Part shown: positions 50,484 through 58,821 of the stretch, in pieces
How the letters are laid out: each line of letters opens with the position of its first letter
How positions within the stretch are numbered: position 1 is the first letter of the stretch
Assembly: GCA_029202545.1 (NCBI GenBank)
Contig: CP119311.1
Location: 4,836,001 to 4,900,000, forward strand
DNA: 64,000 nucleotides
From: Candidatus Pseudobacter hemicellulosilyticus
Lineage (GTDB): Bacteria; Bacteroidota; Bacteroidia; Chitinophagales; Chitinophagaceae
Reading direction: 5' to 3'
Notes under the pieces: generated by a model
What the model was told of the DNA's origin: nothing
What the model saw: the letters and a program-made list of their open reading frames with translations, nothing else
Databases searched by the model: none
Program-made: the position numbers and the translations under genes

Positions 50484-51521
50484 ATGAAAAACTTTCATTA
50501 CTACGACAGACAGGATGTGCTCAACCATACCAATATCCGCCGCTTTGAGACCAAGCTCGGCGAATCCATACAGACCATTGCAGATAATAAATCGCCCAAT
50601 TCCTGGATGGAATCCACGGCCAAATATGTGTTATTCGGCATTCCTGAAGACATTGGCGTCCGCGCCAATCATGGGGTAGGAGGGGCGGCCAGCGCCTGGC
50701 AGTCGTTCCTGAAAGCCTTTCTCAATATCCAGAGCAATGATTTTTTTTCCGGGGAAGAAGTGCTGCTGCTGGGGCATTTTGACTTTTCCGAGGCTGGCAG
50801 GCTCATTGAGCAGAACGCCCATGATTTTGAGGAGAAGATAGATGCCTATCGCCATGCCGTGAAAATGATAGACGACGAAGTGGAAGAGCTGGTCAAAAAT
50901 ATCACTGCCCAGCAGAAAATACCCATTGCCATCGGGGGCGGGCATAACAATGCCTACCCGCTGATCAAAGGCGCGGCCAAAGGCCTGCACAAATCCGGCC
51001 TGCTGCCCCTGGCGCAGATCAACTGCATTAACCTGGATGCACATACGGATTTCCGTCCTTCCGAAGGCCGCCACAGCGGTAACGGCTTCCGGTATGCCGA
51101 AGAAGACGGGTACATGCAAAAATATTGTGTCCTGGGGCTGCATGAAAACTACCTGCCCCAGAATGTATGGTTTGATTTTGTGAACAATCCCTTCCTGGAT
51201 TTCATTACCTACGAGGATATCTTTATCCGGGAAAAAAGGAATTTTATACAGTCCGTAGCCCATGCCGCCGGCTTTACAGAAGACAATTACACCGGTATTG
51301 AACTGGACCTGGACAGCATCCAGCATACACTATCCAGCGCCGTTACCCCTTCTGGCATCAGCGCCCTGCATGCGCGCCAGTATATCACCTTCCTGGCACA
51401 GCATAGTAATGCCGCCTACCTGCATATCTGCGAAGGCGCCGCCAACCTGGCTGATGGACGCCGGCAGGAGACCATGGGCAAGCTGATCAGCTACCTGGTC
51501 ACGGATTTTGTAAAACGATGA
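50484..51521 (+). CDS. hutG: Formimidoylglutamase (arginase superfamily)
   Basis: 345 residues from the ATG at 50484 (MKNFHYYDRQDVLNHTNIRRFE). It belongs to the ureohydrolase fold: GGGHNNAYPLIKGA, NLDAHTDFR with Asp185, His187 and Asp189 as manganese ligands, and ELDLDSI as the third metal motif. In Bacteroidota this branch hydrolyses N-formimino-L-glutamate to glutamate and formamide. With hutH, hutU and hutI it completes the four-step pathway; the function is supported by that context. Confidence 0.92.
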   Translation: MKNFHYYDRQDVLNHTNIRRFETKLGESIQTIADNKSPNSWMESTAKYVLFGIPEDIGVRANHGVGGAASAWQSFLKAFLNIQSNDFFSGEEVLLLGHFDFSEAGRLIEQNAHDFEEKIDAYRHAVKMIDDEVEELVKNITAQQKIPIAIGGGHNNAYPLIKGAAKGLHKSGLLPLAQINCINLDAHTDFRPSEGRHSGNGFRYAEEDGYMQKYCVLGLHENYLPQNVWFDFVNNPFLDFITYEDIFIREKRNFIQSVAHAAGFTEDNYTGIELDLDSIQHTLSSAVTPSGISALHARQYITFLAQHSNAAYLHICEGAANLADGRRQETMGKLISYLVTDFVKR

Positions 51522-51539
51522 TCCAACAATAAAATAAGC

Positions 51540-51547
51540 TATATTTG
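51540..51547 (+). promoter_or_regulatory. -7 box upstream of hppD
   Basis: TATATTTG is a full -7 match just after hutG, with no TTG at the correct -33 distance. If used for hppD it gives a leader of about 200 bases that contains the small frame at 51554-51667. Confidence 0.4.
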
Positions 51548-51553
51548 GGGCAT

Positions 51554-51667
51554 ATGCGTCCCGACTATCCGCATAAAGTTTTTGACGATAAGCGAATGAA
51601 CTATTGCCTGCTCATTGAAGCCCTGGCAATGGAATGCCCCTTTGAGCCCCTTTCCTTACTATTTTAA
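51554..51667 (+). CDS. Possible 37-residue ORF in the hppD leader
   Basis: An ATG at the predicted transcription start opens a frame reading MRPDYPHKVFDDKRMNYCLL and ending in PFEPLSLLF. It contains five Tyr/Phe in 37 residues. It could be a leader peptide, a gene remnant or chance. No ribosome-binding site is visible if the transcript begins here, so support is weak. Confidence 0.25.
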   Translation: MRPDYPHKVFDDKRMNYCLLIEALAMECPFEPLSLLF

Positions 51668-51757
51668 TGAATTAAAGAAGGCCACCTGTTCCCCGTGGGT
51701 GCGTTTTCCTGTTTTCCGTTCCCGACCAATTATTGCCAAACTTCAAAAATCTGAGTT

Positions 51758-52891
51758 ATGTCATCAACATTGCAAGCCAGTTCACCCGTTGCTGCAAATG
51801 CCAACGATTTCCTGCCATTACAGGGTACTGATTACGTTGAATTCTATGTGGGTAACGCCAAACAGGCCGCCCATTTCTATAAAACCGCTTTTGGCTTCCA
51901 GTCGCTGGCCTATGCTGGCCCCGAGACCGGCGTAAAGGACCGGGCCAGCTATGCCGTCCGCCAGAACAAGCTCACTTTCGTATTCACTACGCCGTTACGC
52001 GCCAATAACGCCATTGCCGATCATGTGTACAAACATGGCGACGGTGTTAAATGCCTGGCTCTGCGCGTGGACGATGCCAGCAGCGCCTGGGAAGAGACCA
52101 CCAAACGCGGCGCCAAAAGCTATATGAAGCCGCTGCGCCAGGAAGATGCTGATGGAGAAGTGGTAATAAGCGGTATCCATACCTATGGAGAAACCGTTCA
52201 CCTTTTCATTGAAAGAAAGAACTATAATGGCGCTTTCCTGCCCGGTTACAAAGCCTGGGATTCACAGTATAATCCTACCAGCACCGGTCTCCAGTATGTG
52301 GACCATTGTGTAGGCAATGTAGGCTGGAACCAGATGAACAAATGGGTAAGTTTTTATGAAGAAGTGATGGGCTTCCGGAATATCCTGAGCTTTGACGATA
52401 ATGATATCTCTACCGAGTACTCCGCACTGATGAGTAAAGTGATGAGCAACGGGAATGGCTTTGTCAAATTCCCGATCAACGAACCGGCGGAGGGCAAGAA
52501 AAAATCCCAGGTAGAAGAATACCTGGATTTCTATGATGGGGAAGGATGTCAGCACGTAGCCCTGGCCACCAATAATATTGTGGAAACGGTGACAGATCTC
52601 CGTAACCGCGGCGTGGAATTCCTGACCATCCCGACTTCTTACTATGATGAACTGCAGGACAGGGTAGGGAAGATAGACGAGGATATGGAACCGCTGAAAC
52701 AACTGGGCATCCTGGTGGACCGGGACGATGAGGGCTACCTGCTGCAGATCTTCACCAAACCAGTAGAGGACAGGCCCACACTGTTCTTCGAGATCATCCA
52801 GCGCAAAGGCGCCAAAAGTTTCGGCAAGGGCAATTTCAAAGCCCTGTTTGAAGCCATTGAACGGGAGCAGGAACTGAGAGGCAACCTGTAA
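51758..52891 (+). CDS. hppD: 4-hydroxyphenylpyruvate dioxygenase
   Basis: A 377-residue iron enzyme that converts 4-hydroxyphenylpyruvate to homogentisate in tyrosine breakdown. The two vicinal-oxygen-chelate domains are present, and the three iron ligands can be placed: His183 (YVDHCVG), His266 (GCQHVAL) and Glu345 (LFFEIIQRKG). Length and motifs match fully. Other tyrosine-pathway genes are not in the window. It stands right after the histidine locus. Confidence 0.97.
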   Translation: MSSTLQASSPVAANANDFLPLQGTDYVEFYVGNAKQAAHFYKTAFGFQSLAYAGPETGVKDRASYAVRQNKLTFVFTTPLRANNAIADHVYKHGDGVKCLALRVDDASSAWEETTKRGAKSYMKPLRQEDADGEVVISGIHTYGETVHLFIERKNYNGAFLPGYKAWDSQYNPTSTGLQYVDHCVGNVGWNQMNKWVSFYEEVMGFRNILSFDDNDISTEYSALMSKVMSNGNGFVKFPINEPAEGKKKSQVEEYLDFYDGEGCQHVALATNNIVETVTDLRNRGVEFLTIPTSYYDELQDRVGKIDEDMEPLKQLGILVDRDDEGYLLQIFTKPVEDRPTLFFEIIQRKGAKSFGKGNFKALFEAIEREQELRGNL

Positions 52892-52918
52892 TAAAATAAC
52901 AAGGCAGTTTCGGGGCCA

Positions 52919-52941
52919 GTCGCTCGCCTCCGGCGAGTGAC
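52919..52941. repeat. REP-like palindrome, copy 1
   Basis: The palindrome CGCTCGCCTCCGGCGAGTG, flanked by GT and AC, is identical over 23 bp to 58646-58668. The stem CGCTCGCC/GGCGAGTG closes on a TCC loop. It lies 28 bp after the hppD stop. The core GCCTCCGGC is shared with the 82-bp array. Confidence 0.8.
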
Positions 52942-53004
52942 CAATATTTCTCAGCCTCTGGATACTGTCAGGCGAAGGCTGCCAGTTTCTCCAACATCAT
53001 ACAG

Positions 53005-53057
53005 AAAAAGGTTTACCCGAAAGCAGGGGTTTCCCCGCCGGATGGTAAACCTTTTTT
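53005..53057. terminator. Terminator after hppD, bidirectional form
   Basis: AAAAAGGTTTACC at 53005-53017 pairs with GGTAAACCTTTTT at 53044-53056, with an inner GGGG-TTT-CCCC hairpin. The stem ends in A- and T-runs, so it can act on either strand. The remainder of the 331-bp gap (52892-53222) holds the REP-like copy and no gene. Confidence 0.85.
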
Positions 53058-53222
53058 ATAGCGTAACCACAGACTGCCGGCGCCAAGCCGCAGCCATAGC
53101 GGCCTTTGCGAGTAATTAACATTGTTAACAACCCATTCTGTATTCCGGACCAATATTTGTTCTAATTTTATCCACAATTTGATCCTCTACTTTGAAATAA
53201 CCCAAATAGATAAAACGTTATA

Positions 53223-54416
53223 TTGCCCGTGCGATCAAGAATCCTGAGATATCTACTGGTTGTAGCAACAACAATCCTCGTTTCTACAGCAGCGAATGCG
53301 CAGACTGCTGTCAGCAATTTCAGCTTTATTGAATACCAGAAATCCTTTCCCCGTCCCAATGACGCCTGGAAACGGAAAGAGGATACCCTTATGAAGCAGT
53401 TCCAGGAAAAAGGACTGGAATGGCCCGCCAGGTTCATGTACCTGCGTTCCTTCAAGTTCGACAGTAAACTGGAGGTCTGGGTAAAAGCTGCCCGTGGCGA
53501 CAAGTTCAAGCTCTTCAAGACCTATAAGGTCTGTGCCCTGGCCGGGACCCTGGGTCCCAAACGCATGAAAGGCGATTACCAGGTGCCGGAAGGTTTCTAT
53601 TATATCAACGAGTTCAATCCCCGCAGCAATTACCATTTGTCGCTGGGCCTTAACTATCCCAACGCCTCTGACAGGATCCTCAGTGATTCCCTGGCGCCAG
53701 GTGGGGATATCTATATTCACGGCAGCTGCGTGACCACCGGCTGTATCCCCATCACCGATCAGCAGATAGAAGAACTGTATATCCTGGCTACCCATGCCCG
53801 GAGCCAGGGACAGGACTTTATCCCGGTACATATTTTCCCAATCGACTTCAACTCCGCCAAAAGCACCGATTACCTGGCGCGGTACCTCAAGGATTTCCCC
53901 GAATACCGCGCTATGGCCGATAAACTGAAACAGGCATTCCTGTACTTTGACCGGACGCAACAGATCCCCGTGGTGATGACCACCCGTAAAGGATCCTATG
54001 AAGTGGAAGGGGATGTACCGCCGCCACCCGTACAGGAAGTCAAAGTGGTGAAGAAAAGAGCGCCACGGGTAGTAAAGGAATATGCTGGTGAAATAGCCAA
54101 TGTGGTCAATAATCTCCCCGTATACCCCGGCGGCAGCCAGGCATTCCAGGAATTCATTGATAAGGTAGGGAAAGATATGGCCGCCTACCTGGAAGAAGAC
54201 CAGCGGAAAGCCTATATAATGGTAGAGTTTGTAATTGATTCCACCGGTAAGAACCACGCCGTAAAAGTTATTAAGGGCGGCAATGATGAACTGAACTTCC
54301 ACCTGGCCGAAGCCTTTGAAAAAATGCCCGCCTGGGCGCCGGCTATCCGGCAGGACCAGAAAGTGGCCGTGAAACTGAAACAGTCCATCTACGTGGAAAA
54401 AGAAGGATCGAAGTAA
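53223..54416 (+). CDS. L,D-transpeptidase fused to a TonB-like C-terminal domain
   Basis: About 397 residues with a signal peptide (YLLVVATTILVSTAANA). The start must be non-ATG: TTG at 53223 or GTG at 53229. The YkuD catalytic motif is intact: His166 (YIHGSC) and Cys174 in TTGCIPI, counted from the TTG, so it should cross-link peptidoglycan or attach proteins to it. Residues ~310-397 (YPGGSQAFQEFIDKVG, YIMVEFVIDSTGKNHAVKVIKG, FEKMPAWAPA) match the C-terminal domain of TonB energy transducers. A Pro-Val-Lys linker joins the two. There is no N-terminal TonB membrane anchor beyond the signal peptide. Confidence 0.85.
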   Translation: MPVRSRILRYLLVVATTILVSTAANAQTAVSNFSFIEYQKSFPRPNDAWKRKEDTLMKQFQEKGLEWPARFMYLRSFKFDSKLEVWVKAARGDKFKLFKTYKVCALAGTLGPKRMKGDYQVPEGFYYINEFNPRSNYHLSLGLNYPNASDRILSDSLAPGGDIYIHGSCVTTGCIPITDQQIEELYILATHARSQGQDFIPVHIFPIDFNSAKSTDYLARYLKDFPEYRAMADKLKQAFLYFDRTQQIPVVMTTRKGSYEVEGDVPPPPVQEVKVVKKRAPRVVKEYAGEIANVVNNLPVYPGGSQAFQEFIDKVGKDMAAYLEEDQRKAYIMVEFVIDSTGKNHAVKVIKGGNDELNFHLAEAFEKMPAWAPAIRQDQKVAVKLKQSIYVEKEGSK

Positions 54417-54443
54417 ATAGTTTTTAGCATAGAAGTCCCACCA

Positions 54444-54479
54444 AATTTAAAAGCCACCGCAAAGGGTGGCTTTTAAATT
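54444..54479. terminator. Shared terminator between convergent genes
   Basis: A perfect 15-bp stem, AATTTAAAAGCCACC (54444-54458) with GGTGGCTTTTAAATT (54465-54479), loop GCAAAG. A- and T-rich bases on both sides suit both the Ldt gene (+) and the 51-codon gene (-). Confidence 0.9.
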
Positions 54480-54502
54480 GTATATAGCTAAGAAATTGAT
54501 TC

Positions 54503-54658
54503 CTAAATGATATCCATAGCCAACACGAAGAATGTACAGAAGAAAGGAATGATCATGGTCATATATTCCCAACGCACAGCAATAGAGAACAGGAACAGAC
54601 CCAGGAATACGAAAAATAACAACCAGTATAAGCCGATGTACTTCTTAGATGTTTGCAT
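54503..54658 (-). CDS. 51-residue two-helix membrane protein
   Basis: ATG at 54658 opens a 51-codon frame: MQTSKKYIGLYWLLFFVFLG, then a second hydrophobic stretch MTMIIPFFCTFFVLAMDII, separated by SIAVRWEY. A positively charged start (KK) and two tight helices make a credible small inner-membrane protein. It ends 24 bp from a strong shared terminator. Upstream are an AATTTCATGAAATT palindrome (54721-54734) and a GGGGAAA/TTTCCCC hairpin (54685-54719), but no clear -7 box. Family unknown. Confidence 0.7.
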   Translation of the reverse strand: MQTSKKYIGLYWLLFFVFLGLFLFSIAVRWEYMTMIIPFFCTFFVLAMDII

Positions 54659-54885
54659 GGTTGAATAAAAATTTTTGTAAAAATAAGGGGAAAAAAAGAA
54701 TAATGCCCCGTTTCCCCTTTAATTTCATGAAATTTCCATGACAAAACTTCGCGAATTAATGTCTTGAGCCTCAATTCTGGAGGTAGACTAACAACTATAT
54801 GCGTGTTGAATACGCTTAATGGCTAAATTCGCCGAAACCTATCCTTCATTGCCAACATACCGGACAACCATAAAACCTGACTTCG

Positions 54886-57576
54886 ATGAGGATCCATTTT
54901 TACATTCGCTTCCATACAAAATATGGACAGCAACTGGCCGTTACCGGCAATATTGAAACACTCGGCGCGGAAGATACCAGCAAGGCTTTTACGCTCTCTT
55001 ACCTGAACAACGACTACTGGCATGGTACCCTGGAAACCGACCTGCCTAAAAAAGCAAGTATCAGCTACCAGTACCTGCTTCGTCAGGAGGATGGACTGGC
55101 CATCCGGGAAGCCGGCCAGCGCAGTATCACCCTGCCACCCGGCCACCCCGAGGACCTGGTCCTGATAGATACCTGGAACCATGCCGGCGAATTTGAGAAT
55201 GTATTCTATACCGATCCTTTCCAGGAGATCCTCCTGAAAGGCAATGAAACAAAGGTCAAGGTCAGATCCCCCAAACATTTTACGCACCAGTTCAGGGTCA
55301 AAGCGCCCCTGCTGGGGAAGAACGAGGTAGTCTGTCTCACCGGCAGCCATGCCGCCCTGGGCGAATGGGATAATAACCGGCCCCTGCTGCTGAGCCGTGA
55401 GGACGGCTGGTGGACCGCCAGGGTCAGTCTGCCCCTGGAAGCCTTCCCCCTGCATTACAAATACGGTGTATACAATATAAAAGAAGATCAGCTGGTACAG
55501 TACGAGGCCGGGGAGAACCGGGCCCTGCTGGGTGACGCCTACTTTGAAAAGCTCACCATCCTGCATGATGGCTTTGTACACCTGCCCAATACCAGCTGGA
55601 AAGGCGCCGGCGTATCCATACCCGTATTCAGCCTGCGCAGCAAGCAGTCCTTTGGCGCCGGTGAATTCCCGGACCTGAAGCTGCTGGTGGACTGGGCTAA
55701 AAAGACCGGTCTCCAGGTGATACAGATCCTGCCGGTCAACGATTCCCAGGCCACCCATACCTGGCTGGATACCTATCCCTATGCTGCTATTTCCGCCTTT
55801 GCCCTGCATCCCCTGTACCTCAATATGGAACAGGTGGCCGGGAAAGCACAGGCTGAGCTGATGAAGCCGCTGAAGAAAAAGCAGAAACAGCTGAATGAGC
55901 TGCCAGACATGGACTACGAGGAAGTCATGCACTACAAGCTCATGTACATCCGCGAGCTGTATGCCGCCCGGAAAGAAGAACTGTTCCAGGATGAGCACTA
56001 CCAGGCCTTCTTTGAAAATAACCGCCACTGGCTGGTTCCCTATGCTGCGTTCTCTTACCTGCGTGATAAATACAAGACCTCGGATTTCAACCAGTGGAAA
56101 ACACATAGCCGGTACGATGCGGAAGCGGTGGCCAAACTGGCATCCCCGCGGGCCAAACAGTATGATAAGATAGCCATTCATTATTTCACGCAATACCACC
56201 TGCACCTGCAGCTGAAAGATGCCGCCAGCTATGCGCATAAACAGGGGGTGATCCTGAAAGGTGATATTCCCATCGGCGTATACCGCTATGGCTGTGACGC
56301 CTGGATGGAACCCGAACTGTACCATATGGATGTTCAGGCCGGCGCGCCCCCGGATGATTTTGCCGTGAGTGGGCAGAACTGGGGCTTCCCTACCTACAAC
56401 TGGGAGCGGATGGCAGCCGACGGGTTTGAATGGTGGCGCCGCCGCTTTGCGCAGATGGGTAATTATTTTGATGCATTCCGGATAGACCATATCCTGGGCT
56501 TCTTCCGGATCTGGAGCATTCCCATGGACGCAGTGGAAGGGATACTGGGTTATTTTGTTCCCGCCATACCTTTATCTGTAACCGAATTTCAGCAAAAGAA
56601 CATCTGGTTTGATCACCAGCGCTATTGCAAACCCTATATCAGCGACAGTATCCTCTGGGAGCTGTTTGGTCCTAATAAGGATAAATTCCTACCCTTCCTG
56701 CATGCTATTGGAGATGGACATTATGAGCTGAAGCCGGAGTTTGCCACGCAGCGACAGGTAGAGGCCTGGTTTGCCGATAAAGACAAAGAAGAGGATACGC
56801 CGCACCTGCGCCAGGGGCTGTACAACCTGATCAGCAATGTATTGCTGATTGAACAGCCCGGCTCTGAAGGGCAGTCGTTCCATTTCCGGATCGGCATGGA
56901 CAATACCCCTTCCTTCCGGCGGCTGGCCTGGGATATCCGCCAGCAGCTGAAGCCCTTGTACGACGACTATTTCTACAGCCGCCAGGACAATCGCTGGATG
57001 AAAGAAGCCATGAAAAAACTGCCTGCCCTGAAACGCAGCACCAATATGCTGGTCTGCGGGGAAGACCTGGGCATGGTGCCCGCCTGCGTACCTGAAGTGA
57101 TGCGGCAGCTGGGTATCCTGAGCCTGGAGTTGCAGCGCATGCCCAAGGACGCCAGCCATGAATTCCTGACCCTGTCGCAAACGCCTTATCTCTCGGTAGT
57201 AACGCCTTCCACCCATGATATGAGCACCATCCGTGGCTGGTGGGAAGAGGATGAGGCCCGCACACAGCGCTTCTACAACCAGGAGCTGAAACAGGAAGGT
57301 ACTGCGCCCGCCCATTGCGAAGCCTGGATCAACCGCGAGGTCATCCTGCAGCATTTACATGCGCCGGCTATGTGGAGCATCTTCCAGCTGCAGGACCTGC
57401 TGGGCATGGATGAACAGCTGCGGCGGCCAACGCCCCAGGAAGAACGGATCAATATTCCCGCCACGTCCAAACATTACTGGCGCTACCGGATGCACCTGCC
57501 GCTGGAGCAGCTGATCAAGGAAAAAACATTCAACGAGTCGCTGGCCACTTTTGTAAAAGCCAGTGGCAGAAGCTAA
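54886..57576 (+). CDS. malQ: 4-alpha-glucanotransferase with N-terminal starch-binding domains
   Basis: 896 residues, a GH77 amylomaltase of the DPE2 type. Two CBM20-like modules occupy residues 1 to ~110 and ~125-235 (KYGQQLAVTGNIETLG; KNEVVCLTGSHAALGEWDNNRPLLL). Residues ~250-880 are the GH77 barrel. The predicted nucleophile is Asp534 (FRIDHILGF), the acid/base Glu726 (CGEDLGMVP) and the stabiliser Asp778 (THDMS). It remodels maltodextrins or glycogen in the cytoplasm. It is followed 10 bp later by the dipeptide epimerase gene. Confidence 0.95.
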   Translation: MRIHFYIRFHTKYGQQLAVTGNIETLGAEDTSKAFTLSYLNNDYWHGTLETDLPKKASISYQYLLRQEDGLAIREAGQRSITLPPGHPEDLVLIDTWNHAGEFENVFYTDPFQEILLKGNETKVKVRSPKHFTHQFRVKAPLLGKNEVVCLTGSHAALGEWDNNRPLLLSREDGWWTARVSLPLEAFPLHYKYGVYNIKEDQLVQYEAGENRALLGDAYFEKLTILHDGFVHLPNTSWKGAGVSIPVFSLRSKQSFGAGEFPDLKLLVDWAKKTGLQVIQILPVNDSQATHTWLDTYPYAAISAFALHPLYLNMEQVAGKAQAELMKPLKKKQKQLNELPDMDYEEVMHYKLMYIRELYAARKEELFQDEHYQAFFENNRHWLVPYAAFSYLRDKYKTSDFNQWKTHSRYDAEAVAKLASPRAKQYDKIAIHYFTQYHLHLQLKDAASYAHKQGVILKGDIPIGVYRYGCDAWMEPELYHMDVQAGAPPDDFAVSGQNWGFPTYNWERMAADGFEWWRRRFAQMGNYFDAFRIDHILGFFRIWSIPMDAVEGILGYFVPAIPLSVTEFQQKNIWFDHQRYCKPYISDSILWELFGPNKDKFLPFLHAIGDGHYELKPEFATQRQVEAWFADKDKEEDTPHLRQGLYNLISNVLLIEQPGSEGQSFHFRIGMDNTPSFRRLAWDIRQQLKPLYDDYFYSRQDNRWMKEAMKKLPALKRSTNMLVCGEDLGMVPACVPEVMRQLGILSLELQRMPKDASHEFLTLSQTPYLSVVTPSTHDMSTIRGWWEEDEARTQRFYNQELKQEGTAPAHCEAWINREVILQHLHAPAMWSIFQLQDLLGMDEQLRRPTPQEERINIPATSKHYWRYRMHLPLEQLIKEKTFNESLATFVKASGRS

Positions 57577-57586
57577 GTATACCTGC

Positions 57587-58624
57587 ATGAAAGTTATTCA
57601 TCGTCCGTTCAACCTGCCTTTTCAGTATCCCTTCACTATTTCCAAGGGCACCAAAACGCATCAGCCTACGCTGGTGGTGCAACTGGAATTCCGGGGAGTG
57701 ATTGGTTATGGGGAAGCCCCGGCCATCAGCTACTACAATATTCCCCTGGAAAAAATGGTGGAGGACCTGGAGCGCAAACGGATGATGGTGGAGAAATTTG
57801 CGTTCATGGAGCCGGAGCGTTACTGGCATTACCTGCACCACCTGTATCCCGCCAATAATTTCCTGGTCTGCGCCCTGGACATTGCCGCCTGGGACCTCTA
57901 CGGCAAGCTCTACGGGCAGCCCCTGCACCGCCTGTGGCAATTGGACCCGGCAAAAGCGCCGGTAACGGATTATACCATTGGTATTGACAGCATTGACAGG
58001 ATGGTAGCCAAGATGCAGGCCAGACCCTGGCCGGTGTATAAGATCAAACTGGGCACACCGGAGGATATTGACATTGTGCGGGCGCTGCGCCAGCACACGG
58101 CAGCAGTTTTCCGGGTGGATGCCAATGCGGGCTGGACCGAAGCAGAAGCCCTGGAAAAGATCCCCCTGTTGCAGGAACTGGGCGTGGAACTGATTGAGCA
58201 GCCCCTGGCCAAAGACAACTGGGAAGGTATGCACCGCCTTTACCAGGCCTCGCCAATACCCCTGATAGCGGATGAATCCTGTGTGGTGGAAGGAGATGTA
58301 GCCAAATGCCAGGATCATTTCCATGGCATCAATATCAAGCTCACCAAATGCAGCGGCATAACGCCTGCCCGCAGAATGATCAGCAAAGCCCGCAGCCTGG
58401 GTTTGAAAGTGATGCTGGGCAGCATGAATGAAAGCAGCATCGGTACGGCGGCACTGGCGCAATTAGCGCCCCTGGCCGATTTCCTGGATGCCGACGGACC
58501 GCTCCTGCTGGCGGAAGACCTGGCCAGTGGCCTGGAATTCCGGGAGGGCAGGGTGGTAGTGAGCGACCAGCCCGGCCTGGGCATCCAGGTGCCCGGCAGC
58601 CCCTGGACGGAGATCCTTCCTTAA
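57587..58624 (+). CDS. L-Ala-D/L-Glu-type dipeptide epimerase (enolase superfamily)
   Basis: 345 residues from the ATG at 57587 (MKVIHRPFNLPFQYPFTISKG). An enolase-superfamily barrel of the muconate-lactonizing subgroup. The K-x-K pair is Lys152/Lys154 (YKIKLG), metal ligands are Asp178 (VDANAGW), Glu204 (IEQP) and Asp229 (ADES), and the opposite-side base is in NIKLTKCSG. The family epimerises dipeptides released from peptidoglycan, but substrates vary. It is 10 bp from malQ and probably cotranscribed, without an obvious metabolic link. Confidence 0.88.
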   Translation: MKVIHRPFNLPFQYPFTISKGTKTHQPTLVVQLEFRGVIGYGEAPAISYYNIPLEKMVEDLERKRMMVEKFAFMEPERYWHYLHHLYPANNFLVCALDIAAWDLYGKLYGQPLHRLWQLDPAKAPVTDYTIGIDSIDRMVAKMQARPWPVYKIKLGTPEDIDIVRALRQHTAAVFRVDANAGWTEAEALEKIPLLQELGVELIEQPLAKDNWEGMHRLYQASPIPLIADESCVVEGDVAKCQDHFHGINIKLTKCSGITPARRMISKARSLGLKVMLGSMNESSIGTAALAQLAPLADFLDADGPLLLAEDLASGLEFREGRVVVSDQPGLGIQVPGSPWTEILP

Positions 58625-58645
58625 AGCAGTCCGACAGTACTCCCG

Positions 58646-58668
58646 GTCGCTCGCCTCCGGCGAGTGAC
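58646..58668. repeat. REP-like palindrome, copy 2
   Basis: Identical over 23 bp to the element at 52919-52941, again 21 bp after a stop codon and in the same orientation relative to the gene. A second stem (GTTGCC GCT GGCAAC, 58678-58692) follows closely, so the two hairpins form a small composite element. Confidence 0.8.
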
Positions 58669-58766
58669 AACTATTCTGTTGCCGCTGGCAACCAACAGAA
58701 AAGCCGCCTGTATGAATCTTTCCCCCCATTTTTACCAGTTTACCCCGTTATTTCAAAAAATACCTG

Positions 58767-58814
58767 TTCGTAGTATGGAAAACGCTGATTAAATTTGATT
58801 GTCTAATTGACAAT
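58767..58814 (+). promoter_or_regulatory. Arabinofuranosidase promoter with operator at the start site
   Basis: TAAATTTG at 58790-58797 is a full -7 match, with TTC (for TTG) at 58767-58769 and a 20-base spacer. Directly after it, ATTGTC TAATT GACAAT (58798-58814) is a perfect 6-bp inverted repeat lying across the predicted start of transcription. The ten-base word TTGACAATTA within and after it recurs upstream of araB. Confidence 0.65.
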
Positions 58815-58821
58815 TATTCTT

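Noticed and set aside
54823..56490. 555-codon minus-strand open frame
   Set aside because: It lies wholly opposite the well-supported 4-alpha-glucanotransferase gene, has biased composition and no recognisable protein features. It is a codon-bias shadow.
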